The position numbers and the translations under genes were made by a program. From assembly GCA_937925515.1 (NCBI GenBank), contig CALALP010000048.1, forward strand, positions 1 to 44,402: a stretch of 44,402 nt of DNA, in the 5' to 3' direction. This stretch comes from an uncultured Lachnoanaerobaculum sp. (GTDB lineage: Bacteria > Bacillota > Clostridia > Lachnospirales > Lachnospiraceae). A model generated the notes under the pieces. It was not told the DNA's origin and did no database searches. It saw nothing but the letters and a program-made list of their open reading frames with translations. Shown here one piece after another: positions 17,278 through 25,688 of this stretch. Each line of letters begins with the position of its first letter. Within the stretch, counting starts at the first letter, position 1.

Positions 17278-17323
17278 ACTCTTGGTGCATTAGACTTTTC
17301 AATAATTTCATATTTTATAAATA

Positions 17324-17352
17324 TTGCTTTTTATAAGTATTTGCAATATAAT
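17324..17352 (+). promoter_or_regulatory. Promoter of the AraC gene; likely leaderless transcript
   Basis: TTGCTT, a 17-base spacer, perfect TATAAT. The -10 box ends only eight bases before the ATG at 17361, so transcription should begin at or within a base or two of the start codon. No ribosome site exists. Confidence 0.65.
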
Positions 17353-17360
17353 TATAAAAT

Positions 17361-18218
17361 ATGGGAAATAAACAATACAATATTAATTTAGAAGATGTAA
17401 ATTCAGAAATATTTACCAAGGTAAATCCTAAGCTTAGATATGTTTCATATTCAAGGTATGAAACGGATTGGCCAAGCATAATGCATAGCCACCCTTTCAC
17501 TGAAATATTCTATGTTCTTAATGGAAAAGGTAGATTTTTTATAGATGATATGGATTTTGAAGTTAAGGAGGACGATTTAATAATAGTAAATGCCAATGTC
17601 AGCCATACTGAATCTAGTAAGAACAAAGAACCTTTAGAATATATAGTTTTAGGGATTGATGAAATTTCTATATTAAAAGATGAGGACGGTCAGACATCTT
17701 ACTACAATATACAAAACTATACCGATTATAAGCAAGATGTTAGATTTTATCTAAATACACTGTTAAAGGAGGCTCAAACAAAGGGGAAATTTTACGAACT
17801 GATAAGTCAAAATCTTTTGGAGATTCTTATTATAAATATCATAAGACGTACAAATACTAAACTTACAGTTACGGATTCAAAGGAGCTTATGGGAAATTGT
17901 AGTTTTGTGAAAAGGTATATTGATGAACATTTTTCAGAAGATATTTGTTTAGATGACTTATGTAATGTATCCTTTATGAATAAATTTTACTTAGTTCATG
18001 CTTTCAAGAAATATACAGGCATGACCCCCGGAGTATATATTTATGAAAAGAGATTAAAAAAAGCCTGCCACATGTTAATTGACACAAACTATTCAATAGC
18101 ACAGATAGCAGAAAGTGTCGGAATGTCATCACAGTCTTATTTTGCACAAGCTTTTAAGAAAAAGTATAATGTAAGCCCACTTCATTATAGAAAGACACAT
18201 CAAAATTTGGAAAATTAG
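17361..18218 (+). CDS. AraC-family transcriptional regulator with cupin sensor domain (285 aa)
   Basis: The N-terminal ~160 residues form a cupin-like ligand domain, with metal/sugar-site style HSHPFTEIFYVLNGKGRF (~42-59) and VNANVSHTE. The C-terminal ~100 residues carry the two helix-turn-helix motifs of AraC proteins (ICLDDLCNVSFMNKFYLVHAFKKYTG, split here as positions ~194-219, and IAQIAESVGMSSQSYFAQAF at ~245-264). Such proteins usually activate carbohydrate-utilisation genes; no target is evident nearby. The N-terminus matches the usual family start, which supports the ATG despite the missing ribosome site. Monocistronic, ending before a family B element. Confidence 0.9.
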   Translation: MGNKQYNINLEDVNSEIFTKVNPKLRYVSYSRYETDWPSIMHSHPFTEIFYVLNGKGRFFIDDMDFEVKEDDLIIVNANVSHTESSKNKEPLEYIVLGIDEISILKDEDGQTSYYNIQNYTDYKQDVRFYLNTLLKEAQTKGKFYELISQNLLEILIINIIRRTNTKLTVTDSKELMGNCSFVKRYIDEHFSEDICLDDLCNVSFMNKFYLVHAFKKYTGMTPGVYIYEKRLKKACHMLIDTNYSIAQIAESVGMSSQSYFAQAFKKKYNVSPLHYRKTHQNLEN

Positions 18219-18241
18219 GTTTATAGTTTGAGTGCTAGAAA

Positions 18242-18416
18242 GGGGTTGTCGCAAAATTAATATTTACAAATAGTACTAACTTTTTTGTCCTCTATTGGAA
18301 AACAACCAGTTTATTTATATATTATTATGTGGGATTTATCCCCCGTAGGGGGACAAAATATATATGGATAGCCATTTTGCGACACTCTCTATGGATAAAT
18401 ACTTTGCAACAGCCCC
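18242..18416. mobile_element. Family B inverted-end element, copy with palindrome (MITE-like)
   Basis: Left end GGGGTTGTCGCAAAATT, right end TTTGCAACAGCCCC. A second, inner right end ATTTTGCGACACTCTC (18374-18389) suggests two nested copies. The palindrome TCCCCCGTAGGGGGA lies at 18339-18353. The left half (CTCTATTGGAAAACAA) matches the copies at 18787 and 35207. No coding capacity. Terminal sequences of this GGGNCTGTCGCAAAA kind are common on IS ends, so I read it as a small non-autonomous transposon. No clear target duplication is visible. It also separates the AraC and DUF2304 genes and may terminate both. Confidence 0.7.
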
Positions 18417-18424
18417 ACTATTAA

Positions 18425-18760
18425 TTACTTCTTTGACAATTTCTCTAAAGCTAATTCTTGTACAAGCTTTACAAGCTTACTTTCAAGCACTGATATTTTT
18501 ATACTCATGCTAAAAATCTTTAAAATCAAAACAAATATAATAACTAAAAACATGAGATTTGCAGGCGACTGTATACCTGTAATATCTGTAAGTATATATA
18601 TAATCCTTGGAAATACTGCAAAAACTATAAGCATAACTGAAAATACTACCCAAAATACAGCATCATCAATTTGCATTTTTGATTTTCTAATTCTATTTAT
18701 AACCACTATACTTGTTATAATTGAAAATAGTATAAGCAAACATCTTAAAATCGTAGTCAT
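18425..18760 (-). CDS. DUF2304 small membrane protein (111 aa)
   Basis: Three hydrophobic helices followed by a charged coiled-coil tail (ESKLVKLVQELALEKLSK). The DUF2304 hallmark is IDDAVFWVVFSVMLIVFAVFP (~28-48). These proteins typically accompany GtrB/dolichol-phosphate-mannose-synthase-like transferases, as here, and are thought to help anchor or assist them. I start at the ATG at 18760, with GGGAG about six bases upstream; the frame runs 13 codons further into the neighbouring inverted-end element, where an accidental ATG (18799) is not credible. Elements flank it on both sides. Confidence 0.8.
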   Translation of the reverse strand: MTTILRCLLILFSIITSIVVINRIRKSKMQIDDAVFWVVFSVMLIVFAVFPRIIYILTDITGIQSPANLMFLVIIFVLILKIFSMSIKISVLESKLVKLVQELALEKLSKK

Positions 18761-18786
18761 ATATCTCCCACTATCTAAATTACCTT

Positions 18787-18892
18787 GGAGCTGTTGCAAA
18801 GCTGATTTTTATGAATATTACTATCTTGTTTGTTCTCTGTTGAAAAATAAAAAGATATATTTATTCATTATTCCTATATTTTGCAATAGTCC
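18787..18892. mobile_element. Family B inverted-end element, short copy
   Basis: Ends GGAGCTGTTGCAAA and TTTTGCAATAGTCC. The interior (GATTTTTATGAATATTACTAT and TGTTCTCTGTTGAAAAATAA, given in parts) is clearly homologous to 35220-35285. It is 106 bases long and lacks the CCCCCGTAGGGGG palindrome. Its last base is part of the TAG stop codon of the glycosyltransferase at 18892-19629, so the element abuts that gene exactly. Confidence 0.65.
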
Positions 18893-19629
18893 TAGCTTTT
18901 CTTTCTCCACTCAATATATCTTTTATCACGTTTTCTAAAGTTTTGTATTAAAAGTATTGAAATCAATATTCTAATCATATACTTTATTGCATTAATAGGT
19001 GTTAGATAACTTACCCCTGCTTTTCTTTCTTCCATTTTAGCAGGAACTTCTGACACTCTTAAACCTTGTTTAACTAAATATGATACTGTATCCGGTTCAG
19101 GGGCATAGTTTATATTGCAAGCAAATTCCTCTATAACCTTAAAGCTATACATTCTCATTCCTGAGGTAGGGTCATATATTCTCTTACCTGTGGTAAAAAG
19201 TATTGCAAGTTCAATTATATTACTACCTAGCATACGAAGTGATAAAGGCTTTTTATCTTTTACAAATCTCGAGGCAATTACAATATCAAATCCCTCATCT
19301 ATTTTTTTTCTCATATCATATATATATTCCGGTTTATGCTGACCGTCGCCGTCAAATTGGACTGCATAACTATATCCATTTTGATAAGCATATACCATGC
19401 CTGTTTGAAATGCCCCTGCAAGCCCAAGATTTACAGGTAAATCAATTATATTAAAATCATTTTCCTCGCAAATGCTTTTAGTCCTATCACTTGAGCCGTC
19501 ATTTACAATTATATAATCCAAGTCAGCATGGTTTATTAAGATATTTTCAACTACTGCCTTGATATTTTCTTCCTCATTGTATGCAGGAATTATAACTAGA
19601 ATATCAGCCTTTTTGCTTAGATGCCCCAT
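18892..19629 (-). CDS. GtrB/DPMS-like polyprenyl-phosphate glycosyltransferase, GT2 (245 aa)
   Basis: GT-A fold family 2 transferase. It has VIIPAYNEEENI (~12-23), VNDGSSD (~42-48), NLGLAGAFQTG and the DxD-containing QFDGDGQH (~90-97), close to dolichyl-phosphate-mannose synthase and GtrB. Such enzymes load a sugar onto undecaprenyl phosphate at the inner membrane face. The downstream DUF2304 gene is its usual companion. It overlaps the upstream glycosyltransferase gene by 26 bases. The C-terminus lacks the membrane anchor of longer GtrB proteins, so DUF2304 may supply it. Confidence 0.87.
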   Translation of the reverse strand: MGHLSKKADILVIIPAYNEEENIKAVVENILINHADLDYIIVNDGSSDRTKSICEENDFNIIDLPVNLGLAGAFQTGMVYAYQNGYSYAVQFDGDGQHKPEYIYDMRKKIDEGFDIVIASRFVKDKKPLSLRMLGSNIIELAILFTTGKRIYDPTSGMRMYSFKVIEEFACNINYAPEPDTVSYLVKQGLRVSEVPAKMEERKAGVSYLTPINAIKYMIRILISILLIQNFRKRDKRYIEWRKKS

Positions 19630-20557
19630 ATTTAACCTGCCTTTTTTCCCAAAACATTTTATTTGAAGTAGAGAACATTATACAAAATAAAGGTAATTTT
19701 TTATATGCCTTGCCAAGCCTAAAACCTAAATATTTACAAGCACTTATATATATAAGCTTAGGTAATAACCAAAATGCTTTCCTTTTTAGAATATAGTCCC
19801 TTGTCTTTTTAACAAGTTTTATTCCCTCAGTTTCATTTTTTAAGCCCTCAAACACCTCTGCAAAGTCAGTTTGTGAAACTCCAATATCAAAGTTTCTTCT
19901 AAACTGTTGTAAACCTGTGTAATTATGTGAATGATATACTAGTGCCTCTGCATTGTAACATATTTTCATTCCAAGCTTTAAAAGGTCATGTGCATATAGC
20001 ATATCTTCATTTAAAATAAGATTTTCCCTAAAACCTCCCAATTTCTCGAAAGTTTCTCTTTCATAACAAGCACATACATTTGACGCAAAATAAAGTTTTA
20101 TACCGAACTTTTCTCTATCAGTTTCAGCCTTTATAAATGTCTTATCGCCATAATTATAAATTCTTGTAAATTTCTCTATAAGCCCTGCTGACTTATAGGG
20201 AATCTGTCTTGCATAGGAAAGCTTTACTTCTTCTGACATGCTCTCTAATAGCTTATCAATCAAATGTCTATCTTTAGGCATAGGCATGGCATCTTGTGTC
20301 ATACATATAAAATAATCTGAATTTGAATATTTAGTTCCTAAATTTCTTGTCCCTCCATGGTCAAACTCTTCTTTTTCTATATGATGAACTTCAACATTTT
20401 CAAATTTTTCAATCTCAGTGTATTTCCAACTTTCTCTTTGAGTGTTTATAATAATGATTTTACCAAGAGAATCTCCTTGATTTTGTAATCTTTTAATCAA
20501 CTCTAAGAACCTATTGTCTGGTTTGTAAGTTGGAATTATTATATCTGCAACTTTCAA
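19604..20557 (-). CDS. Rhamnosyltransferase-like glycosyltransferase, GT2 (317 aa)
   Basis: GT2 transferase: DIIIPTYKPDNRF near the start, the DHGGTRNLG block (~66-74) characteristic of rhamnosyltransferase-type enzymes, TQDAMPM in place of a DxD motif (~88), and GGFRENLILNEDMLYAHDL (~170-190) with the catalytic acidic residues. It probably adds rhamnose or a related sugar to the lipid-linked surface glycan; dTDP-rhamnose genes lie in the same locus. The acceptor is unknown. Confidence 0.83.
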   Translation of the reverse strand: MKVADIIIPTYKPDNRFLELIKRLQNQGDSLGKIIIINTQRESWKYTEIEKFENVEVHHIEKEEFDHGGTRNLGTKYSNSDYFICMTQDAMPMPKDRHLIDKLLESMSEEVKLSYARQIPYKSAGLIEKFTRIYNYGDKTFIKAETDREKFGIKLYFASNVCACYERETFEKLGGFRENLILNEDMLYAHDLLKLGMKICYNAEALVYHSHNYTGLQQFRRNFDIGVSQTDFAEVFEGLKNETEGIKLVKKTRDYILKRKAFWLLPKLIYISACKYLGFRLGKAYKKLPLFCIMFSTSNKMFWEKRQVKYGASKQKG

Positions 20558-20579
20558 CTACATTACCCCTAACATAAAC

Positions 20580-20987
20580 TTAATTAAGTTTAGTTCCACA
20601 TTTTGTACAAAAATTTACCCCTGTATCATACATTGCATTACATTTAGGGCATACAACTTGACCTGCCATGGCAGCCTTTACTTGCTCTGTACCCCCTAAT
20701 ATCATCTTTTCATTTTCAAGCACTGCTCTTATTTGAGCCTCATTTTCACTTATAAGCTCATATTTTCCCTTGATTTGGGCTAAAACAGGATTGAGTTTTT
20801 CCATATCAACAGGTTCATTTTTTGTCCATGCCTCATAAACAATCTCGCCTAATATTCTATTTAAATCTTTTATATCATTTTCTAATGTAGAAATAATCCC
20901 TTTTATTTTATTTGTTTCCAAAAATGAAGAAGATTTTACATTAAAAGCTGTAAGTCCCTTTGATAATTTTTCCTTAAATGATGCCAT
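20580..20987 (-). CDS. Coiled-coil zinc-ribbon protein (135 aa)
   Basis: The N-terminal ~100 residues are helical and coiled-coil-prone (KIKGIISTLENDIKDLNRILGE and following). The C-terminal treble-clef zinc ribbon has CPKC (~112-115) and CTKC (~127-130). It has no signal or membrane helix, so it is cytoplasmic. The function is unknown. It follows the larger zinc-ribbon membrane protein by nine bases, suggesting the two work together. Confidence 0.75.
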   Translation of the reverse strand: MASFKEKLSKGLTAFNVKSSSFLETNKIKGIISTLENDIKDLNRILGEIVYEAWTKNEPVDMEKLNPVLAQIKGKYELISENEAQIRAVLENEKMILGGTEQVKAAMAGQVVCPKCNAMYDTGVNFCTKCGTKLN

Positions 20988-20996
20988 AATCCCTCC

Positions 20997-23246
20997 TTAA
21001 TAATCTACATTGTATGGGTCAGAATAAGCTGAAAAATAATATCTATCAGCTTTCATAGTCTTTTCTTTGTTATATACAAGTGCACAGCATGAAACTGTAA
21101 CATCTTCCTGAATAGATTTCTCTTTCTTTCCCTTTTCCATATAATACATATCTGCTGTATCATCTAAACTACTATAATCTCTAAAATAAATAATACCACC
21201 ATTTTTTAGTATTAAAACGAAATTTATATCTTCTAATACAGGCTTTGTCTTCTTACCCTCTAAAAGCTTTAAGTCAGACTTTCTACCACTAGAAATATAT
21301 AGATATTTTTTATTATTTATAGCAATCAAACGTCCAAAATTTTTTTCAATCTTCTCTCCCTCTATATAAAGGGTTAATTTACTTGTTGAAATATAATAAA
21401 GCTCTCCGTCTATAATACCATACAAATACTCTACATCATCAAATTCCTCAGCCTCTGATTTATTTTTTGAATAATTAACCTTGTATACAGAATCTCCATA
21501 CTTATAAGCTAAAACTTTTTTATCTTTTTCAGATACTACATCAAATGAAAGTATATCATAATCTAAATTATAATCAGCTTTAAATTCAGTCTTATTTCCT
21601 GCATCTAAAATATAATTTTTAAGGTTTTTTGCAACATCTTTTTTTACAGACTTATCATTTAAGAAGTCGTCTTCTTCGTCAAGATTATCTTCTAAATCAT
21701 CTCCCTCAAACATAGTGTATGCAACTATTACTCCCTCATCTGAGTTACCACCTACAAATGCATTTGATAAAACTTCCTTATCTTTTTTACCGTCAAAATA
21801 ATGAATAGTTCCTATATCTAAATATTCATTATTCATAACTGAATCAACATAATACACACCACCACTATAATCAGCATAAGCTATTTTTCTATCTTTTTTA
21901 TCAAATGTATGTATCACATTTTCATCTTTTAAATCAGTTAAACAAACAAGGTCTTTATCATCAATGTAGTAAATTCTTGAGAAATCTCCTTTAAATCCTA
22001 CTAAATTGTCTGCCTCAAATAATTCTTTCGGCTCAAGCTTTGAAGAATTGACATCAAGTAGATAATAAGTATTATTCATATCCTCTATAAGTACCTTTTT
22101 ATTATCGGCAGACACTATAAATAAGACTACATCATCAAGAATTGATTCATCATCTTTACCATTATATAAAACTAACTCTTCATCTTTAATAGCCAAAACT
22201 TTATTACCACCTAAATATTGGAAAGAAGAAATTCCACTTAATATTTTATCACTTTTTCCATTTGAAATATTTACTTTATAAAGTTTTCTATCAACGTTTA
22301 CATAGGCGTACTTTCCACCGTCATCTGATATAGCCTTTGATACTGATGCATCTTCTTTATAAGAAATATCTGTATTAACTCCCTTTTTACCTAGATTTCT
22401 AGTAATGTATAAATCTCCGTCATAACCATAGACATAGGCTACTTCTTTTCTTTTTCCTGAACGATTACCTATTGTCCTTAAAATGTTTGAAAATACAAAA
22501 ACTAAAAGCAATACACCACATATTGCAACAAGAGGTATTATAAGCTTTTTAAAGCTAAAGCCCTTTTTAGTCTTTTCTTCATTAGGTGTAGCATTAGTTT
22601 CATTATCAATTTGAGCTTGATTTACTGAATCACTAGCTGCACCTAAATCTTTAAGTTTATTTCCACAGTTTGGGCAAAAGGCGGCCTCTGCTTTATTTTT
22701 TGTTCCACACTGAGAGCAGAAAATAAAATGCTCTTCTATTTCATTTGGTTCATTTGGTTGATTTGGCTCATTTTCTAAGTTTTCATTAGAATTATTTTGC
22801 TCAATATTATCTTCATTAGAACTACTTTGCTCAATACTATTTTCACTAGAATCTTCATTAAGACTATTTTCAGGACTAATGTTTTCAGTTAAGCTGTCCT
22901 TATCTAAGCTAACCTTTTTAGTTTCTAAGCTATTTTCATTTATATTACTGCCAGCTATATCATCTAACTTAACAACATTTTCATCTAAATTTTCCTGCTT
23001 ATCTAAATTTTCTGATATGTTGCTTGCAAGTTCTGTTACCTTGGAATCTGTTAATTCAGATTCTGTTGTTTCAAATTCAGGTATTTCAGGTACTATTACT
23101 TCAGGCTCTATTGTTTCAGGTTTAGGTATTTCAGGTTCAGTTGTTTTAAATTCAGTTGTTTCAACTTCATTTATATCCTTTATATCTTGATTATTTTCTA
23201 AATCACTATTTACTTCAGGTACATTATTCTTATTATCTTCACTCAT
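20997..23246 (-). CDS. Zinc-ribbon single-pass membrane protein with beta-propeller-like ectodomain (749 aa)
   Basis: The first ~170 residues are acidic, repetitive and rich in Glu, Pro, Ser and Asn, and likely disordered. A zinc ribbon follows (CSQCG...CPNCG, ~174-192). One transmembrane helix lies at ~234-256. The remaining ~490 residues contain repeated short strands of the kind DGxLYYIxxxKLxxY, suggesting a DUF5050-like beta-propeller outside the membrane. Topology: cytoplasmic zinc ribbon, extracellular propeller. This resembles clostridial zinc-ribbon membrane sensors, but no function is known. It is expressed from its own promoter and leads a group reaching the GtrB-like gene. Confidence 0.75.
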   Translation of the reverse strand: MSEDNKNNVPEVNSDLENNQDIKDINEVETTEFKTTEPEIPKPETIEPEVIVPEIPEFETTESELTDSKVTELASNISENLDKQENLDENVVKLDDIAGSNINENSLETKKVSLDKDSLTENISPENSLNEDSSENSIEQSSSNEDNIEQNNSNENLENEPNQPNEPNEIEEHFIFCSQCGTKNKAEAAFCPNCGNKLKDLGAASDSVNQAQIDNETNATPNEEKTKKGFSFKKLIIPLVAICGVLLLVFVFSNILRTIGNRSGKRKEVAYVYGYDGDLYITRNLGKKGVNTDISYKEDASVSKAISDDGGKYAYVNVDRKLYKVNISNGKSDKILSGISSFQYLGGNKVLAIKDEELVLYNGKDDESILDDVVLFIVSADNKKVLIEDMNNTYYLLDVNSSKLEPKELFEADNLVGFKGDFSRIYYIDDKDLVCLTDLKDENVIHTFDKKDRKIAYADYSGGVYYVDSVMNNEYLDIGTIHYFDGKKDKEVLSNAFVGGNSDEGVIVAYTMFEGDDLEDNLDEEDDFLNDKSVKKDVAKNLKNYILDAGNKTEFKADYNLDYDILSFDVVSEKDKKVLAYKYGDSVYKVNYSKNKSEAEEFDDVEYLYGIIDGELYYISTSKLTLYIEGEKIEKNFGRLIAINNKKYLYISSGRKSDLKLLEGKKTKPVLEDINFVLILKNGGIIYFRDYSSLDDTADMYYMEKGKKEKSIQEDVTVSCCALVYNKEKTMKADRYYFSAYSDPYNVDY

Positions 23247-23308
23247 AAAGTTTTCCCCCTTGTAAAATTAAAATAGACTACATATCTAAAAAGCATTATT
23301 CAATGTAA

Positions 23309-23337
23309 AGTATAGCAAAACAACAAAAATAAATCAA
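23309..23337 (-). promoter_or_regulatory. Promoter of the zinc-ribbon/glycosyltransferase group
   Basis: Minus strand: TTGATT, a 17-base spacer, TATACT, about 62 bases before the zinc-ribbon membrane protein start. It lies in the only gap over 100 bases inside the distal glycan locus, so genes from 23246 to 18425 may form a separate operon. Confidence 0.65.
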
Positions 23338-23363
23338 TATGTTTAGGAATTATAGAAATTAAT

Positions 23364-24626
23364 CTAATATTTTGTTAGTTTTTTCCTCTCCCATAAATAA
23401 CCTATTATAAATAACATCATCATAATAAACATTATAAACATATAGGAAATGGCTGCACCGTCTATACCAAACTTAATGACTAGATAATCGCATAAAAAGA
23501 ACGCTATTACACTTCCTATGCAGTATATAAGAAAGATTATATTTTGCTTTTTAAATATAACAAGACAATAATATATTAAATTTAAAACTGCATAAAATCC
23601 CCCTCCTAGTATTACAAGAACTAGAGCCATAGTATATGGTAAAAACTTAGCTCCTAGCTCCTTTCCTACTAAAAGTGTGAGTGTAGGTATTCCAAAAAGC
23701 CCTGCTGCAATCATTCCTAAAGCAGTCAGTATTATAATTAAAATAAAAATCTTAAGTACTAGCTTATCAAATTCACTATATCTCTTATTTTCATATTCAT
23801 AAGAAAGTTTAGTTAATGTCGGTCTTATTGCAAAGTTTGCCATTAGATTAATGACTGAAGTCGGTATAAATATTGTACTAAAATATGTGCTGGCACTATA
23901 TCCTAAGTTATTATTTACAGCGTATTTTGCAGCTGCAAAAATATATAAATCTAAAAATGATGAAATAAAAAGCCATTTACTGACATTAAAAAGTCCCTTT
24001 ATCTTGGAAATGTCTACTTTTTGTTTTTCTATATTCTCATTAGTGCTTTGCTTACTAAGTTTTTTAAGTGGTAAAAATGCAAATAAGAAAACACCAATTA
24101 TTAAAACCGGAACAAAGGAAATGCTTGCATAGAGTAAATTCTTTGTGTATACAAGAACTAGCAAAAATACTGTAATGGATAAAATAGTTCTAAAAGCTAT
24201 ACTTTTCCCTGCTAAATATAATTTACCTACTCTTTGTAATTCTGATTCAATACAGTCTGCAAAGCCGTCTATAATCTTATATAAAACTAGCATTAAAATG
24301 ATTATTTTTATCCTTATATCTTCCCCAAATATCCATATGTATATGCCACCTGATATAAGTGCCAAAACACAAGTTATTATACGAAAAAATAAATAGTCTT
24401 TAAAATAATAGTTATAGCTTGTATCTGTAATCTGTATAGGTCTCATTCCAAAGTATGCAACTATATATAACTGCTGCCCAAGAGTTGAAAATGCAAAGAA
24501 AAATATACCTCCGTCGCTATCTCCCACAATTCTTGTAACCACAATTCCAAGCACCATGCTTGTTATTGCATAAATTAGGCTACCAAGCATATTCCAAAAA
24601 ACATTTTTTCTATCTAATTTATTCAT
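23364..24626 (-). CDS. Wzx-type polysaccharide flippase (420 aa)
   Basis: Polytopic protein with about 12 hydrophobic helices and the MATE/MOP-superfamily flippase pattern (N-terminal NVFWNMLGSLIYAITSMVLG, then IVGDSDGGIFFFAF). It would flip lipid-linked repeat units across the membrane. A second, unrelated flippase is encoded at 26803-28242, so each may serve a different product. It ends the upstream half of the locus; its gene starts 16 bases after the ATP-grasp stop. Confidence 0.85.
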   Translation of the reverse strand: MNKLDRKNVFWNMLGSLIYAITSMVLGIVVTRIVGDSDGGIFFFAFSTLGQQLYIVAYFGMRPIQITDTSYNYYFKDYLFFRIITCVLALISGGIYIWIFGEDIRIKIIILMLVLYKIIDGFADCIESELQRVGKLYLAGKSIAFRTILSITVFLLVLVYTKNLLYASISFVPVLIIGVFLFAFLPLKKLSKQSTNENIEKQKVDISKIKGLFNVSKWLFISSFLDLYIFAAAKYAVNNNLGYSASTYFSTIFIPTSVINLMANFAIRPTLTKLSYEYENKRYSEFDKLVLKIFILIIILTALGMIAAGLFGIPTLTLLVGKELGAKFLPYTMALVLVILGGGFYAVLNLIYYCLVIFKKQNIIFLIYCIGSVIAFFLCDYLVIKFGIDGAAISYMFIMFIMMMLFIIGYLWERKKLTKY

Positions 24627-24642
24627 TTCTTATTTCCAATCT

Positions 24643-25662
24643 TTAGATATGATTTCTTAACTTTTTAATATCAATATTTTTAGCATAAATATTTCCATAT
24701 TCTGCCACAAAGCAAGCCTTATCAGCATTTTCCCCTTTAACCCAACTTATGATAGCTCTAGGCAGATTTATTCCTGCACTATGTGAAAAAGGATAGCCTC
24801 CCCCAAATCTTACATTCATATCTATAACATAATATTTATTATTACTTTCTATTATATCAATGTCTAAATTGGCAATGTGCTTAAGCTTATTTGAAATCTT
24901 CTCTCCAAGTCTTTCAATCTCTTTATGCTCTATAACTTTTGCAATGTCTGTTTCCCCTGAACGCATTGCAATTTTTTCTCTTACAACTGTTCTTACATAA
25001 TTACCCTTTAAATCATTTATAACATCAATCCCATATTCTTTGCCAATGAGTTTTTCCTGTACAATTATACTCTTATCAAAATCATTTTTAGCCTCAAACT
25101 TTAAATAGGAATCCTCAAGATTAGACTTTGCTTTTTTATATAAAACCCTGAGTTCCTCTACATTTTTCACTTCAAATATATCTAAAGAACCCATACCCCA
25201 CCTAGGCTTTATCATAAAGGACTTTCCTTTTTTCAGTTCATTTTCTATATATGAAAAATGCTTTTTGTCTGACTCGGTATATACTGTTGGAAGTTGTAAT
25301 TCATTTAAAAATTCACACATTTTTAGTTTATCATTGCAAATGTTTACTGCCTCTAGTGAAGGCACTATGAGCTTAATTCCCAGCTTTTCAAATTCAGCCC
25401 TATTTTTTGCAAGTATAGGTAAATCTATATCAAATAATGAAATTAAAAACGAGATATTTTCTTTTTTACAAATATCAAGTAGGGTAGGAATGTAGTCATT
25501 GCTATAAATAATTGGTGTCTTATAGCATTTATCTGCTACCTGCATAGCAGTTGTAAGAATGTCAGAGTTTGTAGCTATAACTTTTCCACTATTTCCTAAC
25601 TCATTTTTAAAATAATCCACAATGTAACTTCTCCTACCCACACTTGTCAATAATACATTCAT
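24643..25662 (-). CDS. ATP-grasp ligase, carbamoyl-phosphate-synthase-like (339 aa)
   Basis: The N-terminal pre-ATP-grasp fold begins MNVLLTSVGRRSYIVDYF. The ATP-grasp domain follows with FMIKPRWGMGSLD (~146-158), the Mg-binding VIDMNVRFGGGYPF (~292-305) and SHSAGINL. Stand-alone relatives form amide or peptide bonds with an acyl-phosphate intermediate and are found in glycan loci, where they may attach an amino acid to an amino sugar. The neighbouring DegT aminotransferase would supply such an amine. The actual substrate is unproven. Confidence 0.82.
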   Translation of the reverse strand: MNVLLTSVGRRSYIVDYFKNELGNSGKVIATNSDILTTAMQVADKCYKTPIIYSNDYIPTLLDICKKENISFLISLFDIDLPILAKNRAEFEKLGIKLIVPSLEAVNICNDKLKMCEFLNELQLPTVYTESDKKHFSYIENELKKGKSFMIKPRWGMGSLDIFEVKNVEELRVLYKKAKSNLEDSYLKFEAKNDFDKSIIVQEKLIGKEYGIDVINDLKGNYVRTVVREKIAMRSGETDIAKVIEHKEIERLGEKISNKLKHIANLDIDIIESNNKYYVIDMNVRFGGGYPFSHSAGINLPRAIISWVKGENADKACFVAEYGNIYAKNIDIKKLRNHI

Positions 25663-25688
25663 TAAAAACCTCCAAGACTAAATAATGT

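Noticed and set aside
18761..18799. Longer N-terminus of the DUF2304 protein
   Set aside because: Those 13 codons run into the inverted-end element, while the ATG at 18760 has a ribosome site and the expected family start.
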